Positions 1-7,033 of a DNA stretch of 8,224 bases are shown one piece after another. Made by a program: the position numbers and the translations under genes. Source of the stretch: JADHUC01 sp964617665 (GTDB lineage: Bacteria > Planctomycetota > Planctomycetia > Pirellulales > Pirellulaceae); the NCBI GenBank assembly GCA_964617665.1, contig CAZUAH010000601.1:1-8224 (forward strand), written 5' to 3'. The notes beneath the pieces were generated by a model that saw only the letters and a program-made list of their open reading frames with translations, was not told the DNA's origin and did no database searches. The stretch's first letter is position 1; each line of letters opens with the position of its first letter.

Positions 1-11
1 GGTTCGGAGGG

Positions 12-43
12 AGGGGAGACCGGGTACTCAACCGGTCTTTCCT
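12..43 (+). terminator. Terminator-like hairpin before the GH32-like remnant
   Basis: The arms 12-23 and 32-43 can pair around an 8-base loop. The core is seven perfect Watson-Crick pairs (AGACCGG with CCGGTCT), extended by two G-U pairs and three more Watson-Crick pairs. The G-U pairs hold only in a plus-strand transcript, which favours that orientation. What follows is pyrimidine-rich (TTTCCTACCCC) but not a clean U-run, so an intrinsic terminator of a gene left of the window is plausible, not proven. It could equally be a 5' leader hairpin of the gene at 98. Confidence 0.4.
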
Positions 44-97
44 ACCCCTATCCATTTGGCTGAAGTGTTACATAAGAACCAGTTGGCTGGGAGGCGG

Positions 98-1189
98 ATG
101 GCAGAAATGTCCCGATTGTTCGCACGATTTCTCAGGCTTGCCATGGTGGCTGTTGGAGTTGGAACGCTTGCGCGGGACGTGCAAGCGGACCTTCACTTCA
201 AGCCGGCGGATCACGTCCTTGGGGATGTGCATCCCTTCTTCCACAAGGGTGAGTGCTTCCTTTACTACTTGAAGCCCGGCGAGTTCAGATCGTCACTCCT
301 TCGGTCTCGAGACTTGCTCCATTGGCGAGAAACGGACGTCACCCACAGCCCCGTTAAGCCGGATGACTGGATGGAGCCTTGGTTCGTCCTCGGAGTCTTA
401 AGGGATCCTGCGGCAAAGGCATATCGCAGCTTCTACGGTACGAGACAGGGCCGGATGGTCAGTTCCGTGAGCCGTGATCTCCTGCACTGGTCCTGCGCGC
501 CGAAGGAGTTTCACGTGCCGCCTGCGAGCTACTACAGACGTCGCCGTGATCCGTTCGTCTTCTGGATTCCGGAGATGAAGCGCTACGGATGTGTCATGAC
601 GACATGGATGAAAGACAGCGGCCCCAAGGAGACGGGGGGCGCATTGAGCCTTGCCACATCCGGTGACCTCAGGAAGTGGACCGACCACGGAGCGATCATT
701 CACCCGGGCGACATGAACGAGCCGGAGTGTCCGCAGATGTTTACGCTTGGGGGACGCTGGTATATTCTGGCCAGCATCCACTAAGGACAAGGGGCGAAGG
801 GAGGTGTCGGAAGGCCGAGCTACTGGACAAGCGCATCGCCACTCGGGCCCTGGCCAGAGAGACCGAGCGGCGCCCTCGACGGCAGGCACAACTGCGCCGC
901 TCAGGTTGCGTTCGACGGCAACACCCCATTGCTGTTCGGCTGGATTCCGCTGAATCCATCGCACGCAGGCAAGAAGAAGAGCTGGGGTGGGAACTTGGCA
1001 ATACCGCGCGAAATCTACGCGTTACCTGACGGTTCGCTTGCTCGTCGCCTGCCGCCAAGATTGCGGGAACGGCTAGCTGAACTGCCCTGGCGGGAAGTAC
1101 CAGGCTTCCCGATCACATCCCGGCCGCGCGCGTTTGGCGGAACGGGGACGGAAGGATGGCGCGACATCGAAGCTATGGGTTGTTTGGCT
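98..1189 (+). pseudogene. GH32-like (clan GH-J) five-bladed propeller glycosidase, broken by an in-frame TAA and 3'-truncated
   Basis: Residue numbers count from the ATG at 98. The product begins with a likely Sec signal peptide (Arg-rich start, hydrophobic LAMVAVGVGTLA, cleavage near VQA/DL). It then shows propeller repeats of the SRDLLHW type and the three clan GH-J signatures: GDVHPFF at the nucleophile region (Asp43), RRDP (Asp151, transition-state stabiliser) and EPEC (Glu210, acid/base). The frame stops at TAA 782-784. Translating the same frame onward restores family-like sequence without any shift: GRPSYWTS, then LLFGWIP and GGNLAIPREIYALPDGSL, as in GH32 proteins. So one nonsense codon, not an indel, splits it. 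Beyond about 1140-1189 the homology is lost and the frame runs antisense through rpiB, so the usual C-terminal beta-sandwich seems absent. The start could be ATG 98 or ATG 107; a GGGAGG at 89-94 lies 3 or 12 bases upstream, and ATG 107 has the better spacing. The substrate is unknown; levanase or sucrose activity should not be assumed because the classical WMNDPNG motif is absent. A sequencing error at 782 is the main alternative. Confidence 0.72.
1091..1111. other. Perfect 7-bp inverted repeat downstream of rpiB
   Basis: CGGGAAG at 1091-1097 and CTTCCCG at 1105-1111 are exact inverted repeats around a 7-base loop. The site is about 80 bases past the rpiB stop and inside the GH32-like remnant. 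No T-run follows on either strand, so a role as rpiB terminator is only a weak possibility; it may be chance in GC-rich coding DNA. Confidence 0.2.
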
Positions 1190-1630
1190 TCAAGTGTTCT
1201 TGCTCGACTCAATCTTCTCGATCCTTCGCAGGTGTCGACCACCTTCAAACTGCGCATTCATCCAAGCATCCACGATGTGGATGCCTTCTTCTTCTGTTAC
1301 CATTCTCTGGCCGATCGAGATTACGTTTGCGTTGTTGTGCTCCTTCGCGAGGCGAGCCGTTTCCGCGTTCCAGCACACAGCGCAACGAATACCCGGCAGC
1401 TTATTCGCTACGATGGCTTCTCCGTTGCCACTTCCGCCAAGGACGATCGCAGCATCCGCCTCGCCATCGACAACGCTCTGAGCTGCGGGAAATATGTAGT
1501 CCGGGTAGTCGACAGGCTTGTCGCTGTCCGCTCCAAAATCTGCAACTGCGTGCCCCAGCGACTGCAGATGGACAACGAGACGCTGTTTCAGTTGAAACCC
1601 GGCGTGGTCCGATGCAATGGCGATTCTCAT
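1190..1630 (-). CDS. rpiB: Ribose-5-phosphate isomerase B (RpiB/LacAB family), Glu-type active site
   Basis: This cytoplasmic 146-residue protein is a full-length RpiB (family size about 145-160) and should interconvert ribose-5-phosphate and ribulose-5-phosphate in the pentose phosphate pathway. Motifs seen: MRIAIASDHAG at the N-terminus (Asp8, His9), DYPDY at 41-45, GGSGNGE at 65-71, EHNNANV at 97-103 (His98, ring-opening position), and RHLRR at 132-136 for phosphate binding. The E. coli enzyme has a catalytic Cys in CGTGIG; here the loop has Ser67 and Glu71, the pattern of the Mycobacterium tuberculosis enzyme in which Glu replaces Cys as base. The start at 1630 is fixed by the canonical MRIAIASDHAG; the ribosome binding site (GAGG, 11 bases upstream) is weak. 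It follows the 803-residue GH51 by 80 bases on the same strand and is the last gene of the apparent operon, which suggests a role in pentose catabolism. A related aldose isomerase activity (for example allose-6-phosphate) is possible. Confidence 0.95.
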   Translation of the reverse strand: MRIAIASDHAGFQLKQRLVVHLQSLGHAVADFGADSDKPVDYPDYIFPAAQSVVDGEADAAIVLGGSGNGEAIVANKLPGIRCAVCWNAETARLAKEHNNANVISIGQRMVTEEEGIHIVDAWMNAQFEGGRHLRRIEKIESSKNT

Positions 1631-1643
1631 CTTCGTTGATGCC

Positions 1644-1706
1644 TCATTGGTTGACGATGAGCTTCCCGGGCTGTGCTCCTTCCTGCGTCCCGGGCGTCCG
1701 AGGCAT
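1644..1706 (-). CDS. Possible 20-residue leader ORF in the GH51-rpiB spacer
   Basis: An ATG at 1706 opens a 20-codon frame (MPRTPGTQEG... ending PGKLIVNQ) that stops with TGA 13 bases before the rpiB start. It has a better Shine-Dalgarno than rpiB itself: GAGGAG at 1715-1720, 8 bases upstream, lying in the last codons of the GH51 gene. It could keep ribosomes loaded for rpiB through translational coupling. I recognise no homologue, and such short frames arise by chance; spacing and the ribosome site are the only support. Confidence 0.2.
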   Translation of the reverse strand: MPRTPGTQEGAQPGKLIVNQ

Positions 1707-1710
1707 TGTA

Positions 1711-4122
1711 CTAGCTCCTCGCGATCAGTTTTACCACACCTGCCGAATAGGCTGGCATTTCAAAGCTGACGGTCCGACCTTTGGTCAGCACCTTCCCATT
1801 ATCCGGCCGCACGATGCCGCGATCATCGAGCGTATTGCGGGCGTTCAAGTCGCCTGGGGCGACCAGTTGAAGCGTCGCATTGCCGAGCATGCCGTTTGGC
1901 AACGTGAACGTCGTTGAAACGGCTGCCTCGGTTGGATTGACTAGTTTGACGCTGACCGTCTTGCCGTCCTCTGATTTGGTGGCCACGATATTCAGGCCAC
2001 CCGTTTCGCCGTTCAGCTCAATGCGATGTGGGAGATAGTGTTCGCGCCAGAGTTTCATTACGACGTAGTTAGGGGCTGGGAACCACGTACGGTGGTCGAA
2101 ATTCACAAACGCGTTATCCCAGGCGCTGGCCGAAACGTGACGCAGGAACAAGGCTGGGCCGCCGATTTCGAGAATGTCGCCACAGCGTTCGAAGGCATTC
2201 AAAAGTCCACCGCAGTAGAGACCGGTGCGCCAGTCGGTCGACTGGGCGTTCCACTCGGAGACGTAGATCGTCATGTTCGGATTCTTGGAGGCCGCAATCA
2301 GGTCGCCCGTCTTGCGGAAGAACGCCTCGTACGCGAGTGGGCCATTGGCGAAGTTGTTTGGGTTCTCGTAGTGGTGGATGCTCAGGTAGTCGATCTTGTC
2401 CGCACACTGGTCGATCAACACGTGGTTCCATGCCAAGCCGTTGCCGCCATCGCCGTACCCGGCGCTGCCACAGGCGGCGAGCTTGATCGACGGATCCGCC
2501 TTCCGCATGGCCGGGGCGAAGCGATTGACCCATTCGGCATAGGTTTCGGCGCCCATGTGCCAGGTTTCGTTGTCGATCTCCCAGTACTTCACGTTGTACG
2601 GCTCGGGATGCCCATTGGCGGCACGCACCTTGCCCCATTTCGAGTCGGCCGGTCCGTTGCAGTACTCGATCCAGTCGAGGACTTCCTGCAAAAAGTCGTT
2701 GCCCAGCACGTCGCGATTCCAGTTGGGTGTACCGATATTGACAACGATCAACGGCTCGGCATCCACCTTGCGGCACATGGCGATAAACTCGTCGATACCG
2801 AAGGAATTGACTTCCTTGTCGTCCCACATCGTCTTCGGATGCGGCCCACGCTTGTGTTGCGGACCGATTCCGTCCTTCCAGCGATAGGGCGACGCAAAAC
2901 AGCCGCCTGGCCAGCGGATCACCGGAGGTCGGAGATCGGCGATCGCCTGCAGAAGATCCGGTCGGAATCCCCCGGCCTTGCGCCAGGACTCGGGCATCAG
3001 GCTCACCTGGTCGATCCAGACGTCGCCTGCGCACGAAGTACCGATTTTGAGCGTAGCAGTGTCGGACGACGCTGCCGGCTTCAACTCGATCGGGAACTCC
3101 CTCCACTCCTCCCTCGGAAAGACTCGCTGTTCGGCAAGCGTTTTGTCGCCATCCACCAGTTCGACGATGAGTCCATGTACAATACCCCGCGCCCACAGAG
3201 ACCCTCGGTAGACCTCGCCGGCACGGATGCGAATTGGCCCCTGCGCGACTCCGTCGTAGCCCCCCGTCGACAGAATTCGCTTGCACTGTGCGCCGTTGAG
3301 CGGGTTTTCCGTTGAGGTGATGACTTTGTCACCGAACTCCTCTCGCCCCAATTCCACGAACGGTCGCCAAGACGGGGCCGCGCCCGTCTCGGCCTCGGGT
3401 AGCGGCGGCAAGCCTTCGTGCAACGACTTCCCGTCAAGCGAGGTGACTTTGAAGTTCCGGAACTGCGCCTGCGTGCTCCAAGTCCCTACGCCGGCGCGCC
3501 CGCGCACTGGTCCCTTGCCGTCGTCGGTGTAGTCAACGACCAGATCCTCGTCCAGCCAGACCTGGATGCGCGGTCCCTCGCAACGCGCCCGGATCTTGTA
3601 CCAGCGATCCGCTTCGATCTGTCCATCTTTGCGTCGTGTGACAGCACCCCATCGGCCACCGCCCTTTATTCCTCGTTCCAGAGCATGGCCCACGTTCTGC
3701 CATCCGCCCAGGTTAGCCCAGTAGAACTCCTGCTTGTTCAACGCTCGCAGAAGAACGAGAAATCCTTCATCGCCCCCGGTTTTTCGCGCCTCGACGGTGA
3801 ATTCGTAGTCAGTCCACTGCGGCGATCCGAAAACCAGCCTCACGTCCGCGGCCGTCCCCTCTTGAACGATACAATCGTTCCGGCAACTCCAAGCCATACC
3901 AGCTCCGCCACCCTCGAAGCTACGATCCCAGATCAGTTCGCCCCAGAGACCGCCGTTGCAGGAATGGTAGATGTGTTCCAGGAAGTGGCCATAGACCTTC
4001 TCGTCCACGTCGTTCAACACACGATCGGGATGGACGGTCAGCGTAACGTCTTCCGCCGCCGCAACAAGAACTGACAAGCTGACTATCAACAAACAAGTCG
4101 GAAAGGTTGTACGTTGGATCAT
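1711..4122 (-). CDS. Secreted multi-modular GH51 alpha-L-arabinofuranosidase with LamG-like and CBM4-like modules
   Basis: This 803-residue enzyme should hydrolyse terminal alpha-L-arabinofuranosides from arabinan, arabinoxylan or arabinogalactan with retention of configuration. Residues 1 to about 23 are a Sec signal peptide (hydrophobic LLIVSLSVLVAAA), so it acts outside the cytoplasm. In order: the N-terminal GH51 segment with YGHFLEHIYHSCNGGLWGE (about 43-62, sugar-contacting Glu49); a concanavalin-like, LamG/CBM66-type beta-sandwich (about 93-228, QWTDYEFTVEARK to FRNFKVTSLDG); a CBM4/9-like sandwich (about 255-378); the TIM barrel (about 383-690); and a C-terminal beta domain (about 700-803). 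The acid/base is Glu519 in WEIDNET and the nucleophile Glu623 in YVSEWNAQ. Gly before Asn-Glu is replaced by Asp517, which is unusual. At about 500 residues typical single-module GH51s are much shorter; the added modules resemble the plant/PVC-style architecture. The start is supported by AAGGA 10 bases upstream and the signal peptide. It sits 107 bases after the GH43 gene and 80 before rpiB. Family assignment is firm; the polysaccharide is inferred. Confidence 0.93.
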   Translation of the reverse strand: MIQRTTFPTCLLIVSLSVLVAAAEDVTLTVHPDRVLNDVDEKVYGHFLEHIYHSCNGGLWGELIWDRSFEGGGAGMAWSCRNDCIVQEGTAADVRLVFGSPQWTDYEFTVEARKTGGDEGFLVLLRALNKQEFYWANLGGWQNVGHALERGIKGGGRWGAVTRRKDGQIEADRWYKIRARCEGPRIQVWLDEDLVVDYTDDGKGPVRGRAGVGTWSTQAQFRNFKVTSLDGKSLHEGLPPLPEAETGAAPSWRPFVELGREEFGDKVITSTENPLNGAQCKRILSTGGYDGVAQGPIRIRAGEVYRGSLWARGIVHGLIVELVDGDKTLAEQRVFPREEWREFPIELKPAASSDTATLKIGTSCAGDVWIDQVSLMPESWRKAGGFRPDLLQAIADLRPPVIRWPGGCFASPYRWKDGIGPQHKRGPHPKTMWDDKEVNSFGIDEFIAMCRKVDAEPLIVVNIGTPNWNRDVLGNDFLQEVLDWIEYCNGPADSKWGKVRAANGHPEPYNVKYWEIDNETWHMGAETYAEWVNRFAPAMRKADPSIKLAACGSAGYGDGGNGLAWNHVLIDQCADKIDYLSIHHYENPNNFANGPLAYEAFFRKTGDLIAASKNPNMTIYVSEWNAQSTDWRTGLYCGGLLNAFERCGDILEIGGPALFLRHVSASAWDNAFVNFDHRTWFPAPNYVVMKLWREHYLPHRIELNGETGGLNIVATKSEDGKTVSVKLVNPTEAAVSTTFTLPNGMLGNATLQLVAPGDLNARNTLDDRGIVRPDNGKVLTKGRTVSFEMPAYSAGVVKLIARS

Positions 4123-4132
4123 TCTGGTTGTG

Positions 4133-4137
4133 TCCTT
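4133..4137 (-). promoter_or_regulatory. Shine-Dalgarno of the 803-residue GH51 gene
   Basis: AAGGA on the minus strand, with 10 bases to the ATG at 4122. It supports the start that also yields a clean signal peptide. Confidence 0.5.
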
Positions 4138-4154
4138 CTTTCGGCTCCAATATA

Positions 4155-4167
4155 TGATGCGTCATCA
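4155..4167. promoter_or_regulatory. 13-bp palindrome upstream of the 803-residue GH51 gene, possible operator
   Basis: TGATGCGTCATCA has perfect 5-base arms (TGATG/CATCA) around CGT. It lies in the 107-base gap between the GH43 and GH51 genes, 32 bases before the GH51 start and next to an AT-rich patch (minus strand CATATATTGG). The symmetry and position suit a regulator site for an internal promoter, but I see no convincing -35/-10 pair and no second copy in the other gaps, so this is tentative. Confidence 0.25.
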
Positions 4168-4229
4168 ACTCGTGATACGGTGTCTGATCGTCCCGGCTCA
4201 GGCTCATCACTTCGGCGCCGGTGAGTCGT

Positions 4230-6989
4230 TCAATTCCCGCAGTATATATTCATTTCCCAAACGCCTGGATGGCCTTTCAGAAACGTCAGACGCAGGTAAC
4301 GAGCTTCGATCTCCATCCAGTCCACCTGCGGCGAACGGATGCGAGGTTGCTCGTGGTCTGCAACGGTCGTCCACTGCTGGCCGTCCAATGAGGATTCCAA
4401 CTGGTAGGCGTGCCCTAGAGTCGGCCGGTACAGCGACAACCCCGTGCGACGAATCGCATGCACATCCCCCAGGTCGATCATGAGCCATGGGGCAGGATCG
4501 TCGGCGGCGGGCAACCAGCGTGTGAAATTGGATTCGTCGATAGCGCGCTTCGCAACGTAGTCCTCGCGACGAAGCAAGCGATTGCGATCGGACATTCCGC
4601 GGATGTCGATCGGCTGCCGGCAACTCGAAGCGGTCGCGACAACCTTCTCACCGCGCACCAGGTTGACCGCCGCATCCGTCGAGACCGCGGGCTGGCCTTC
4701 TTCTGCCCGTTGTCGATGGAAGGGCGGGATGCCAGTAGTCGTGAGGCGTACGGGCTTGATGGTACCATCGGGATTGAACTCCAGCCGGTCCATGCAGACC
4801 TGCCGAGTAACGCCACCGCGACCATACTCCAAGTAGACGAAATAGTGGTCGTCTGTGCCTGCCGGGGAAAACACGGTTCCATGTCCGGGCCCGAAGATGC
4901 CTTGCTCCGGATCGCTCTCGGCAACGATATCGGCCTTCGGCGTCTCGAATGGCCCCAGCGGCGATTGGCGGCTCATGCAGTAGGCGTAGTGATACGTCTC
5001 GTGGCCGCTGAGGGTGTACAGGTAGTAGTAGACTCCCTGGCGTTTGAAGACGATCGGGCCTTCGCTGTATCCCGATCGCCGCGTGGGGATCGTGATCGGC
5101 TCGCCGACCACACCGGTCAGATCTTCATTCATGCGCCACGCTCGCCGATGGTTGCTGAACAGGTAGCCTCGTCCGTCATCGTCGACAAACACTTCGGCGT
5201 CGATGGTGTCCAGGAGGGGGCGTTCCCTGCTGTCGGCAATCAAGCGAAACGGTCCTTCGGGCGAGTCGGCCGCGGCCACACGGATCTTCTTATTCAACGT
5301 TGGAAACAGCAGATAACGATCGCCTCGTCGAATAATGCGACTGGGCGCCCAGTACAGCATGTCGTTGGATGCCGGCATCAGATGGCCCTCGAACCGCCAG
5401 TTCACCAGGTCCGTCGACTTCCAGACCACGGCAGGGCCGTTGTGCCAGCGGCCGAAACCTTCCCGTGGACAATCGTCCGTGGTGGCCGTCAGGTAGAATG
5501 TTCCGTCGAATTCGGCGATCGACGGATCGGCGATGCAGTCGGGAATGATTGGGTTCCCGCTGGGTGCGGGCCACAAGCCGGGCTTGGGCGAATCGCCCAG
5601 GTGCTCCAACCGCAGGTCGTCATACCAGGCCGTGCCGGTTGAGGTGCCCCATCCGCCCAGCAGCGCGTTGATGGTGATGCGATCCCGCGAGCCGGTATCG
5701 AATACCTTGTGGACCTCTTGCCAGTCGGACGTTCCAACCGCTGCATTCGTCGTTACGCCCGGCAATTCGTGTGCGTTGAGCATCGCGCCTCGTCCGCTGC
5801 CGGCGACCACATCTTCTGTGCGAATCCAGCCCGACAATCGGTACCGACTTTCAGGTTCAATTTCGACCGTGGTTGTCCACACCGCATCAGCGCCAGCGGC
5901 GGAACGGATGCGGACGCACCGCGAATCGTTGCGGCCTCGATCGCTGAGTGCGAATTCGGCTTGTCCGCCATAGACGTGAGTTCGCCAGTTGCGAGGCGCC
6001 GGCGTATTGTCGCCGCCACGATCGTCAATCTGGTCAAAAGGCCCATTGGGCAGAATCGGCGGCTGAAGTTCCAGCAGCTTCTCCGCGATTTGCTCGCTGA
6101 CGGCAAACGCGGTCCCGTGTCGCATCCCCTTGGGATAAGTCATGGGCGAGTCGAGTTCTTGCCAGGTTTCAAAATCGCTCGTTTCCATGGCCTTGTAGTG
6201 CTGCCGTGAGTATTCGTCGAAGTAGACCAGCCATCGATCACCTACCTTCAACACCGAGGGGCCTTCGACCCAGTCAGGCGAAAACGGCTTGCTCGCTCGC
6301 TGATAAGGCCCTTCGGCCGCCGAGGCGGTAGCGACAAACAGGTTCTTCTTGGGCTCAGGGAAACGCGTCTCATCCTTGGTGACCAAAACATAGCGTTGGC
6401 CATTGCGAACCAGGAACGAATCGATGACTGCGAATCCCGGATCGAAAAACAGTCGCGTTTCAGAGTAGGTCTCGAAATCCTTCGTAGTGACGTAATACAT
6501 GCGATGGTTCAGGTTGCTCTCGCACGAACCGGCCGTTTCCGGAAAACGGCCCTCGATGGTCGACGCCCAGACGATCAGGTATTGCTGTTTCGCTTTGTCA
6601 TAGAAGATTTCCGGCGCCCAACAGTTTCGGCACTTCGGTTCATGGTCCATGACGCCGATTCGTTTCTGTTCAGACCACTCGATTAAGTCTTTGGAATGGG
6701 CGATTCCGATCCCCTGGTCATGCCAACCGGTGGTCCAAACCATATGGAACACACCGTCGGGACCTTGCACGATCGACGGATCGCGCATCAAGCGGTCTTT
6801 GTCCACCGTCGGCGTCAGCAGCGAACGATCCCGATTCAACGCTGTCCAGTGAATTCCACCGGCAGAATGGGCCAAATGAAGTCCGTCTTCGCCGTTTCCC
6901 TTGAAGTAGCTGAACAGGTAATGGTCCTCGGCGAAAGCGGTTGTTGATGCCGCTAAACACCATGCCAAAACGGCCATCTGCAGACGCAT
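4230..6989 (-). CDS. Secreted tandem GH43-CBM-GH43-F5/8C enzyme (arabinofuranosidase/xylosidase type)
   Basis: This 919-residue protein has a Sec signal peptide (about 1-20, cleavage AFA/ED) and two complete five-bladed GH43 propellers. Domain 1 (about 22-300), resembling the Bt3655-like group by its HYLFSYFKGNGEDGLHLA opening, carries Asp70 (base, MRDPSI), Asp190 (pKa modulator, VIDSF) and Glu242 (acid, VEGPSV). A CBM4/9-like beta-sandwich follows (about 312-465). Domain 2 (about 475-758) has its own triad: Asp488 (IADPSI), Asp597 (TIDAEV) and Glu643 (YSEGPI). The C-terminal 770-919 is an F5/8 type C or CBM32-like discoidin domain (VATASSCRQP, FTRWLPA, WLMIDLGDVHAIRRTGL, RYLRLTF). GH43 enzymes invert configuration and act mostly on alpha-L-arabinofuranosides, arabinan or beta-xylosides; two different domains suggest two linkages cut by one protein. 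The start is supported by GAAAGG 9 bases upstream. It follows the partial GH51 by 44 bases and precedes another GH51 by 107, which points to arabinan or arabinoxylan as target. Exact specificity cannot be read from sequence. Confidence 0.93.
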   Translation of the reverse strand: MRLQMAVLAWCLAASTTAFAEDHYLFSYFKGNGEDGLHLAHSAGGIHWTALNRDRSLLTPTVDKDRLMRDPSIVQGPDGVFHMVWTTGWHDQGIGIAHSKDLIEWSEQKRIGVMDHEPKCRNCWAPEIFYDKAKQQYLIVWASTIEGRFPETAGSCESNLNHRMYYVTTKDFETYSETRLFFDPGFAVIDSFLVRNGQRYVLVTKDETRFPEPKKNLFVATASAAEGPYQRASKPFSPDWVEGPSVLKVGDRWLVYFDEYSRQHYKAMETSDFETWQELDSPMTYPKGMRHGTAFAVSEQIAEKLLELQPPILPNGPFDQIDDRGGDNTPAPRNWRTHVYGGQAEFALSDRGRNDSRCVRIRSAAGADAVWTTTVEIEPESRYRLSGWIRTEDVVAGSGRGAMLNAHELPGVTTNAAVGTSDWQEVHKVFDTGSRDRITINALLGGWGTSTGTAWYDDLRLEHLGDSPKPGLWPAPSGNPIIPDCIADPSIAEFDGTFYLTATTDDCPREGFGRWHNGPAVVWKSTDLVNWRFEGHLMPASNDMLYWAPSRIIRRGDRYLLFPTLNKKIRVAAADSPEGPFRLIADSRERPLLDTIDAEVFVDDDGRGYLFSNHRRAWRMNEDLTGVVGEPITIPTRRSGYSEGPIVFKRQGVYYYLYTLSGHETYHYAYCMSRQSPLGPFETPKADIVAESDPEQGIFGPGHGTVFSPAGTDDHYFVYLEYGRGGVTRQVCMDRLEFNPDGTIKPVRLTTTGIPPFHRQRAEEGQPAVSTDAAVNLVRGEKVVATASSCRQPIDIRGMSDRNRLLRREDYVAKRAIDESNFTRWLPAADDPAPWLMIDLGDVHAIRRTGLSLYRPTLGHAYQLESSLDGQQWTTVADHEQPRIRSPQVDWMEIEARYLRLTFLKGHPGVWEMNIYCGN

Positions 6990-6998
6990 GCGTTGGTG

Positions 6999-7004
6999 CC
7001 TTTC
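6999..7004 (-). promoter_or_regulatory. Shine-Dalgarno of the tandem GH43 gene
   Basis: GAAAGG on the minus strand, 9 bases before the ATG at 6989. It decides the start in favour of the one giving the MRLQMAVLAW signal peptide, and it lies within the 44-base gap after the upstream GH51 stop. Confidence 0.5.
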
Positions 7005-7033
7005 GAAGCTGAAGATTGTGGGATCTGCTCACT

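Noticed and set aside
1190..1639. Continuation of the GH32-like frame to a stop at 1639
   Set aside because: This stretch is the exact antisense of rpiB, which is far better supported, so it is not the real C-terminus of the glycosidase.
2114..3286. 390-codon minus-strand frame overlapping the GH51 gene
   Set aside because: Arginine-rich out-of-frame shadow of the GH51 coding sequence.
2026..3315. Long plus-strand open frame of 429 codons opposite the 803-residue GH51 gene
   Set aside because: It is the antisense shadow of a clear GH51 gene in GC-rich DNA; its translation has no recognisable domain.
4138..4229. Sigma-70 promoter in the GH43-GH51 gap
   Set aside because: A TATATT-like box exists on the minus strand but no -35 element lies at suitable spacing.
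4458..5642. 394-codon plus-strand frame opposite the GH43 fusion
   Set aside because: Antisense shadow; the opposite strand encodes GH43 domain 2 and the F5/8C domain with intact catalytic motifs.
6930..6989. Lipoprotein signal in the GH43 fusion (Cys11 in LAWCLAAS)
   Set aside because: Trp at -1 does not fit the lipobox, while AFA/ED gives a normal signal peptidase I site.
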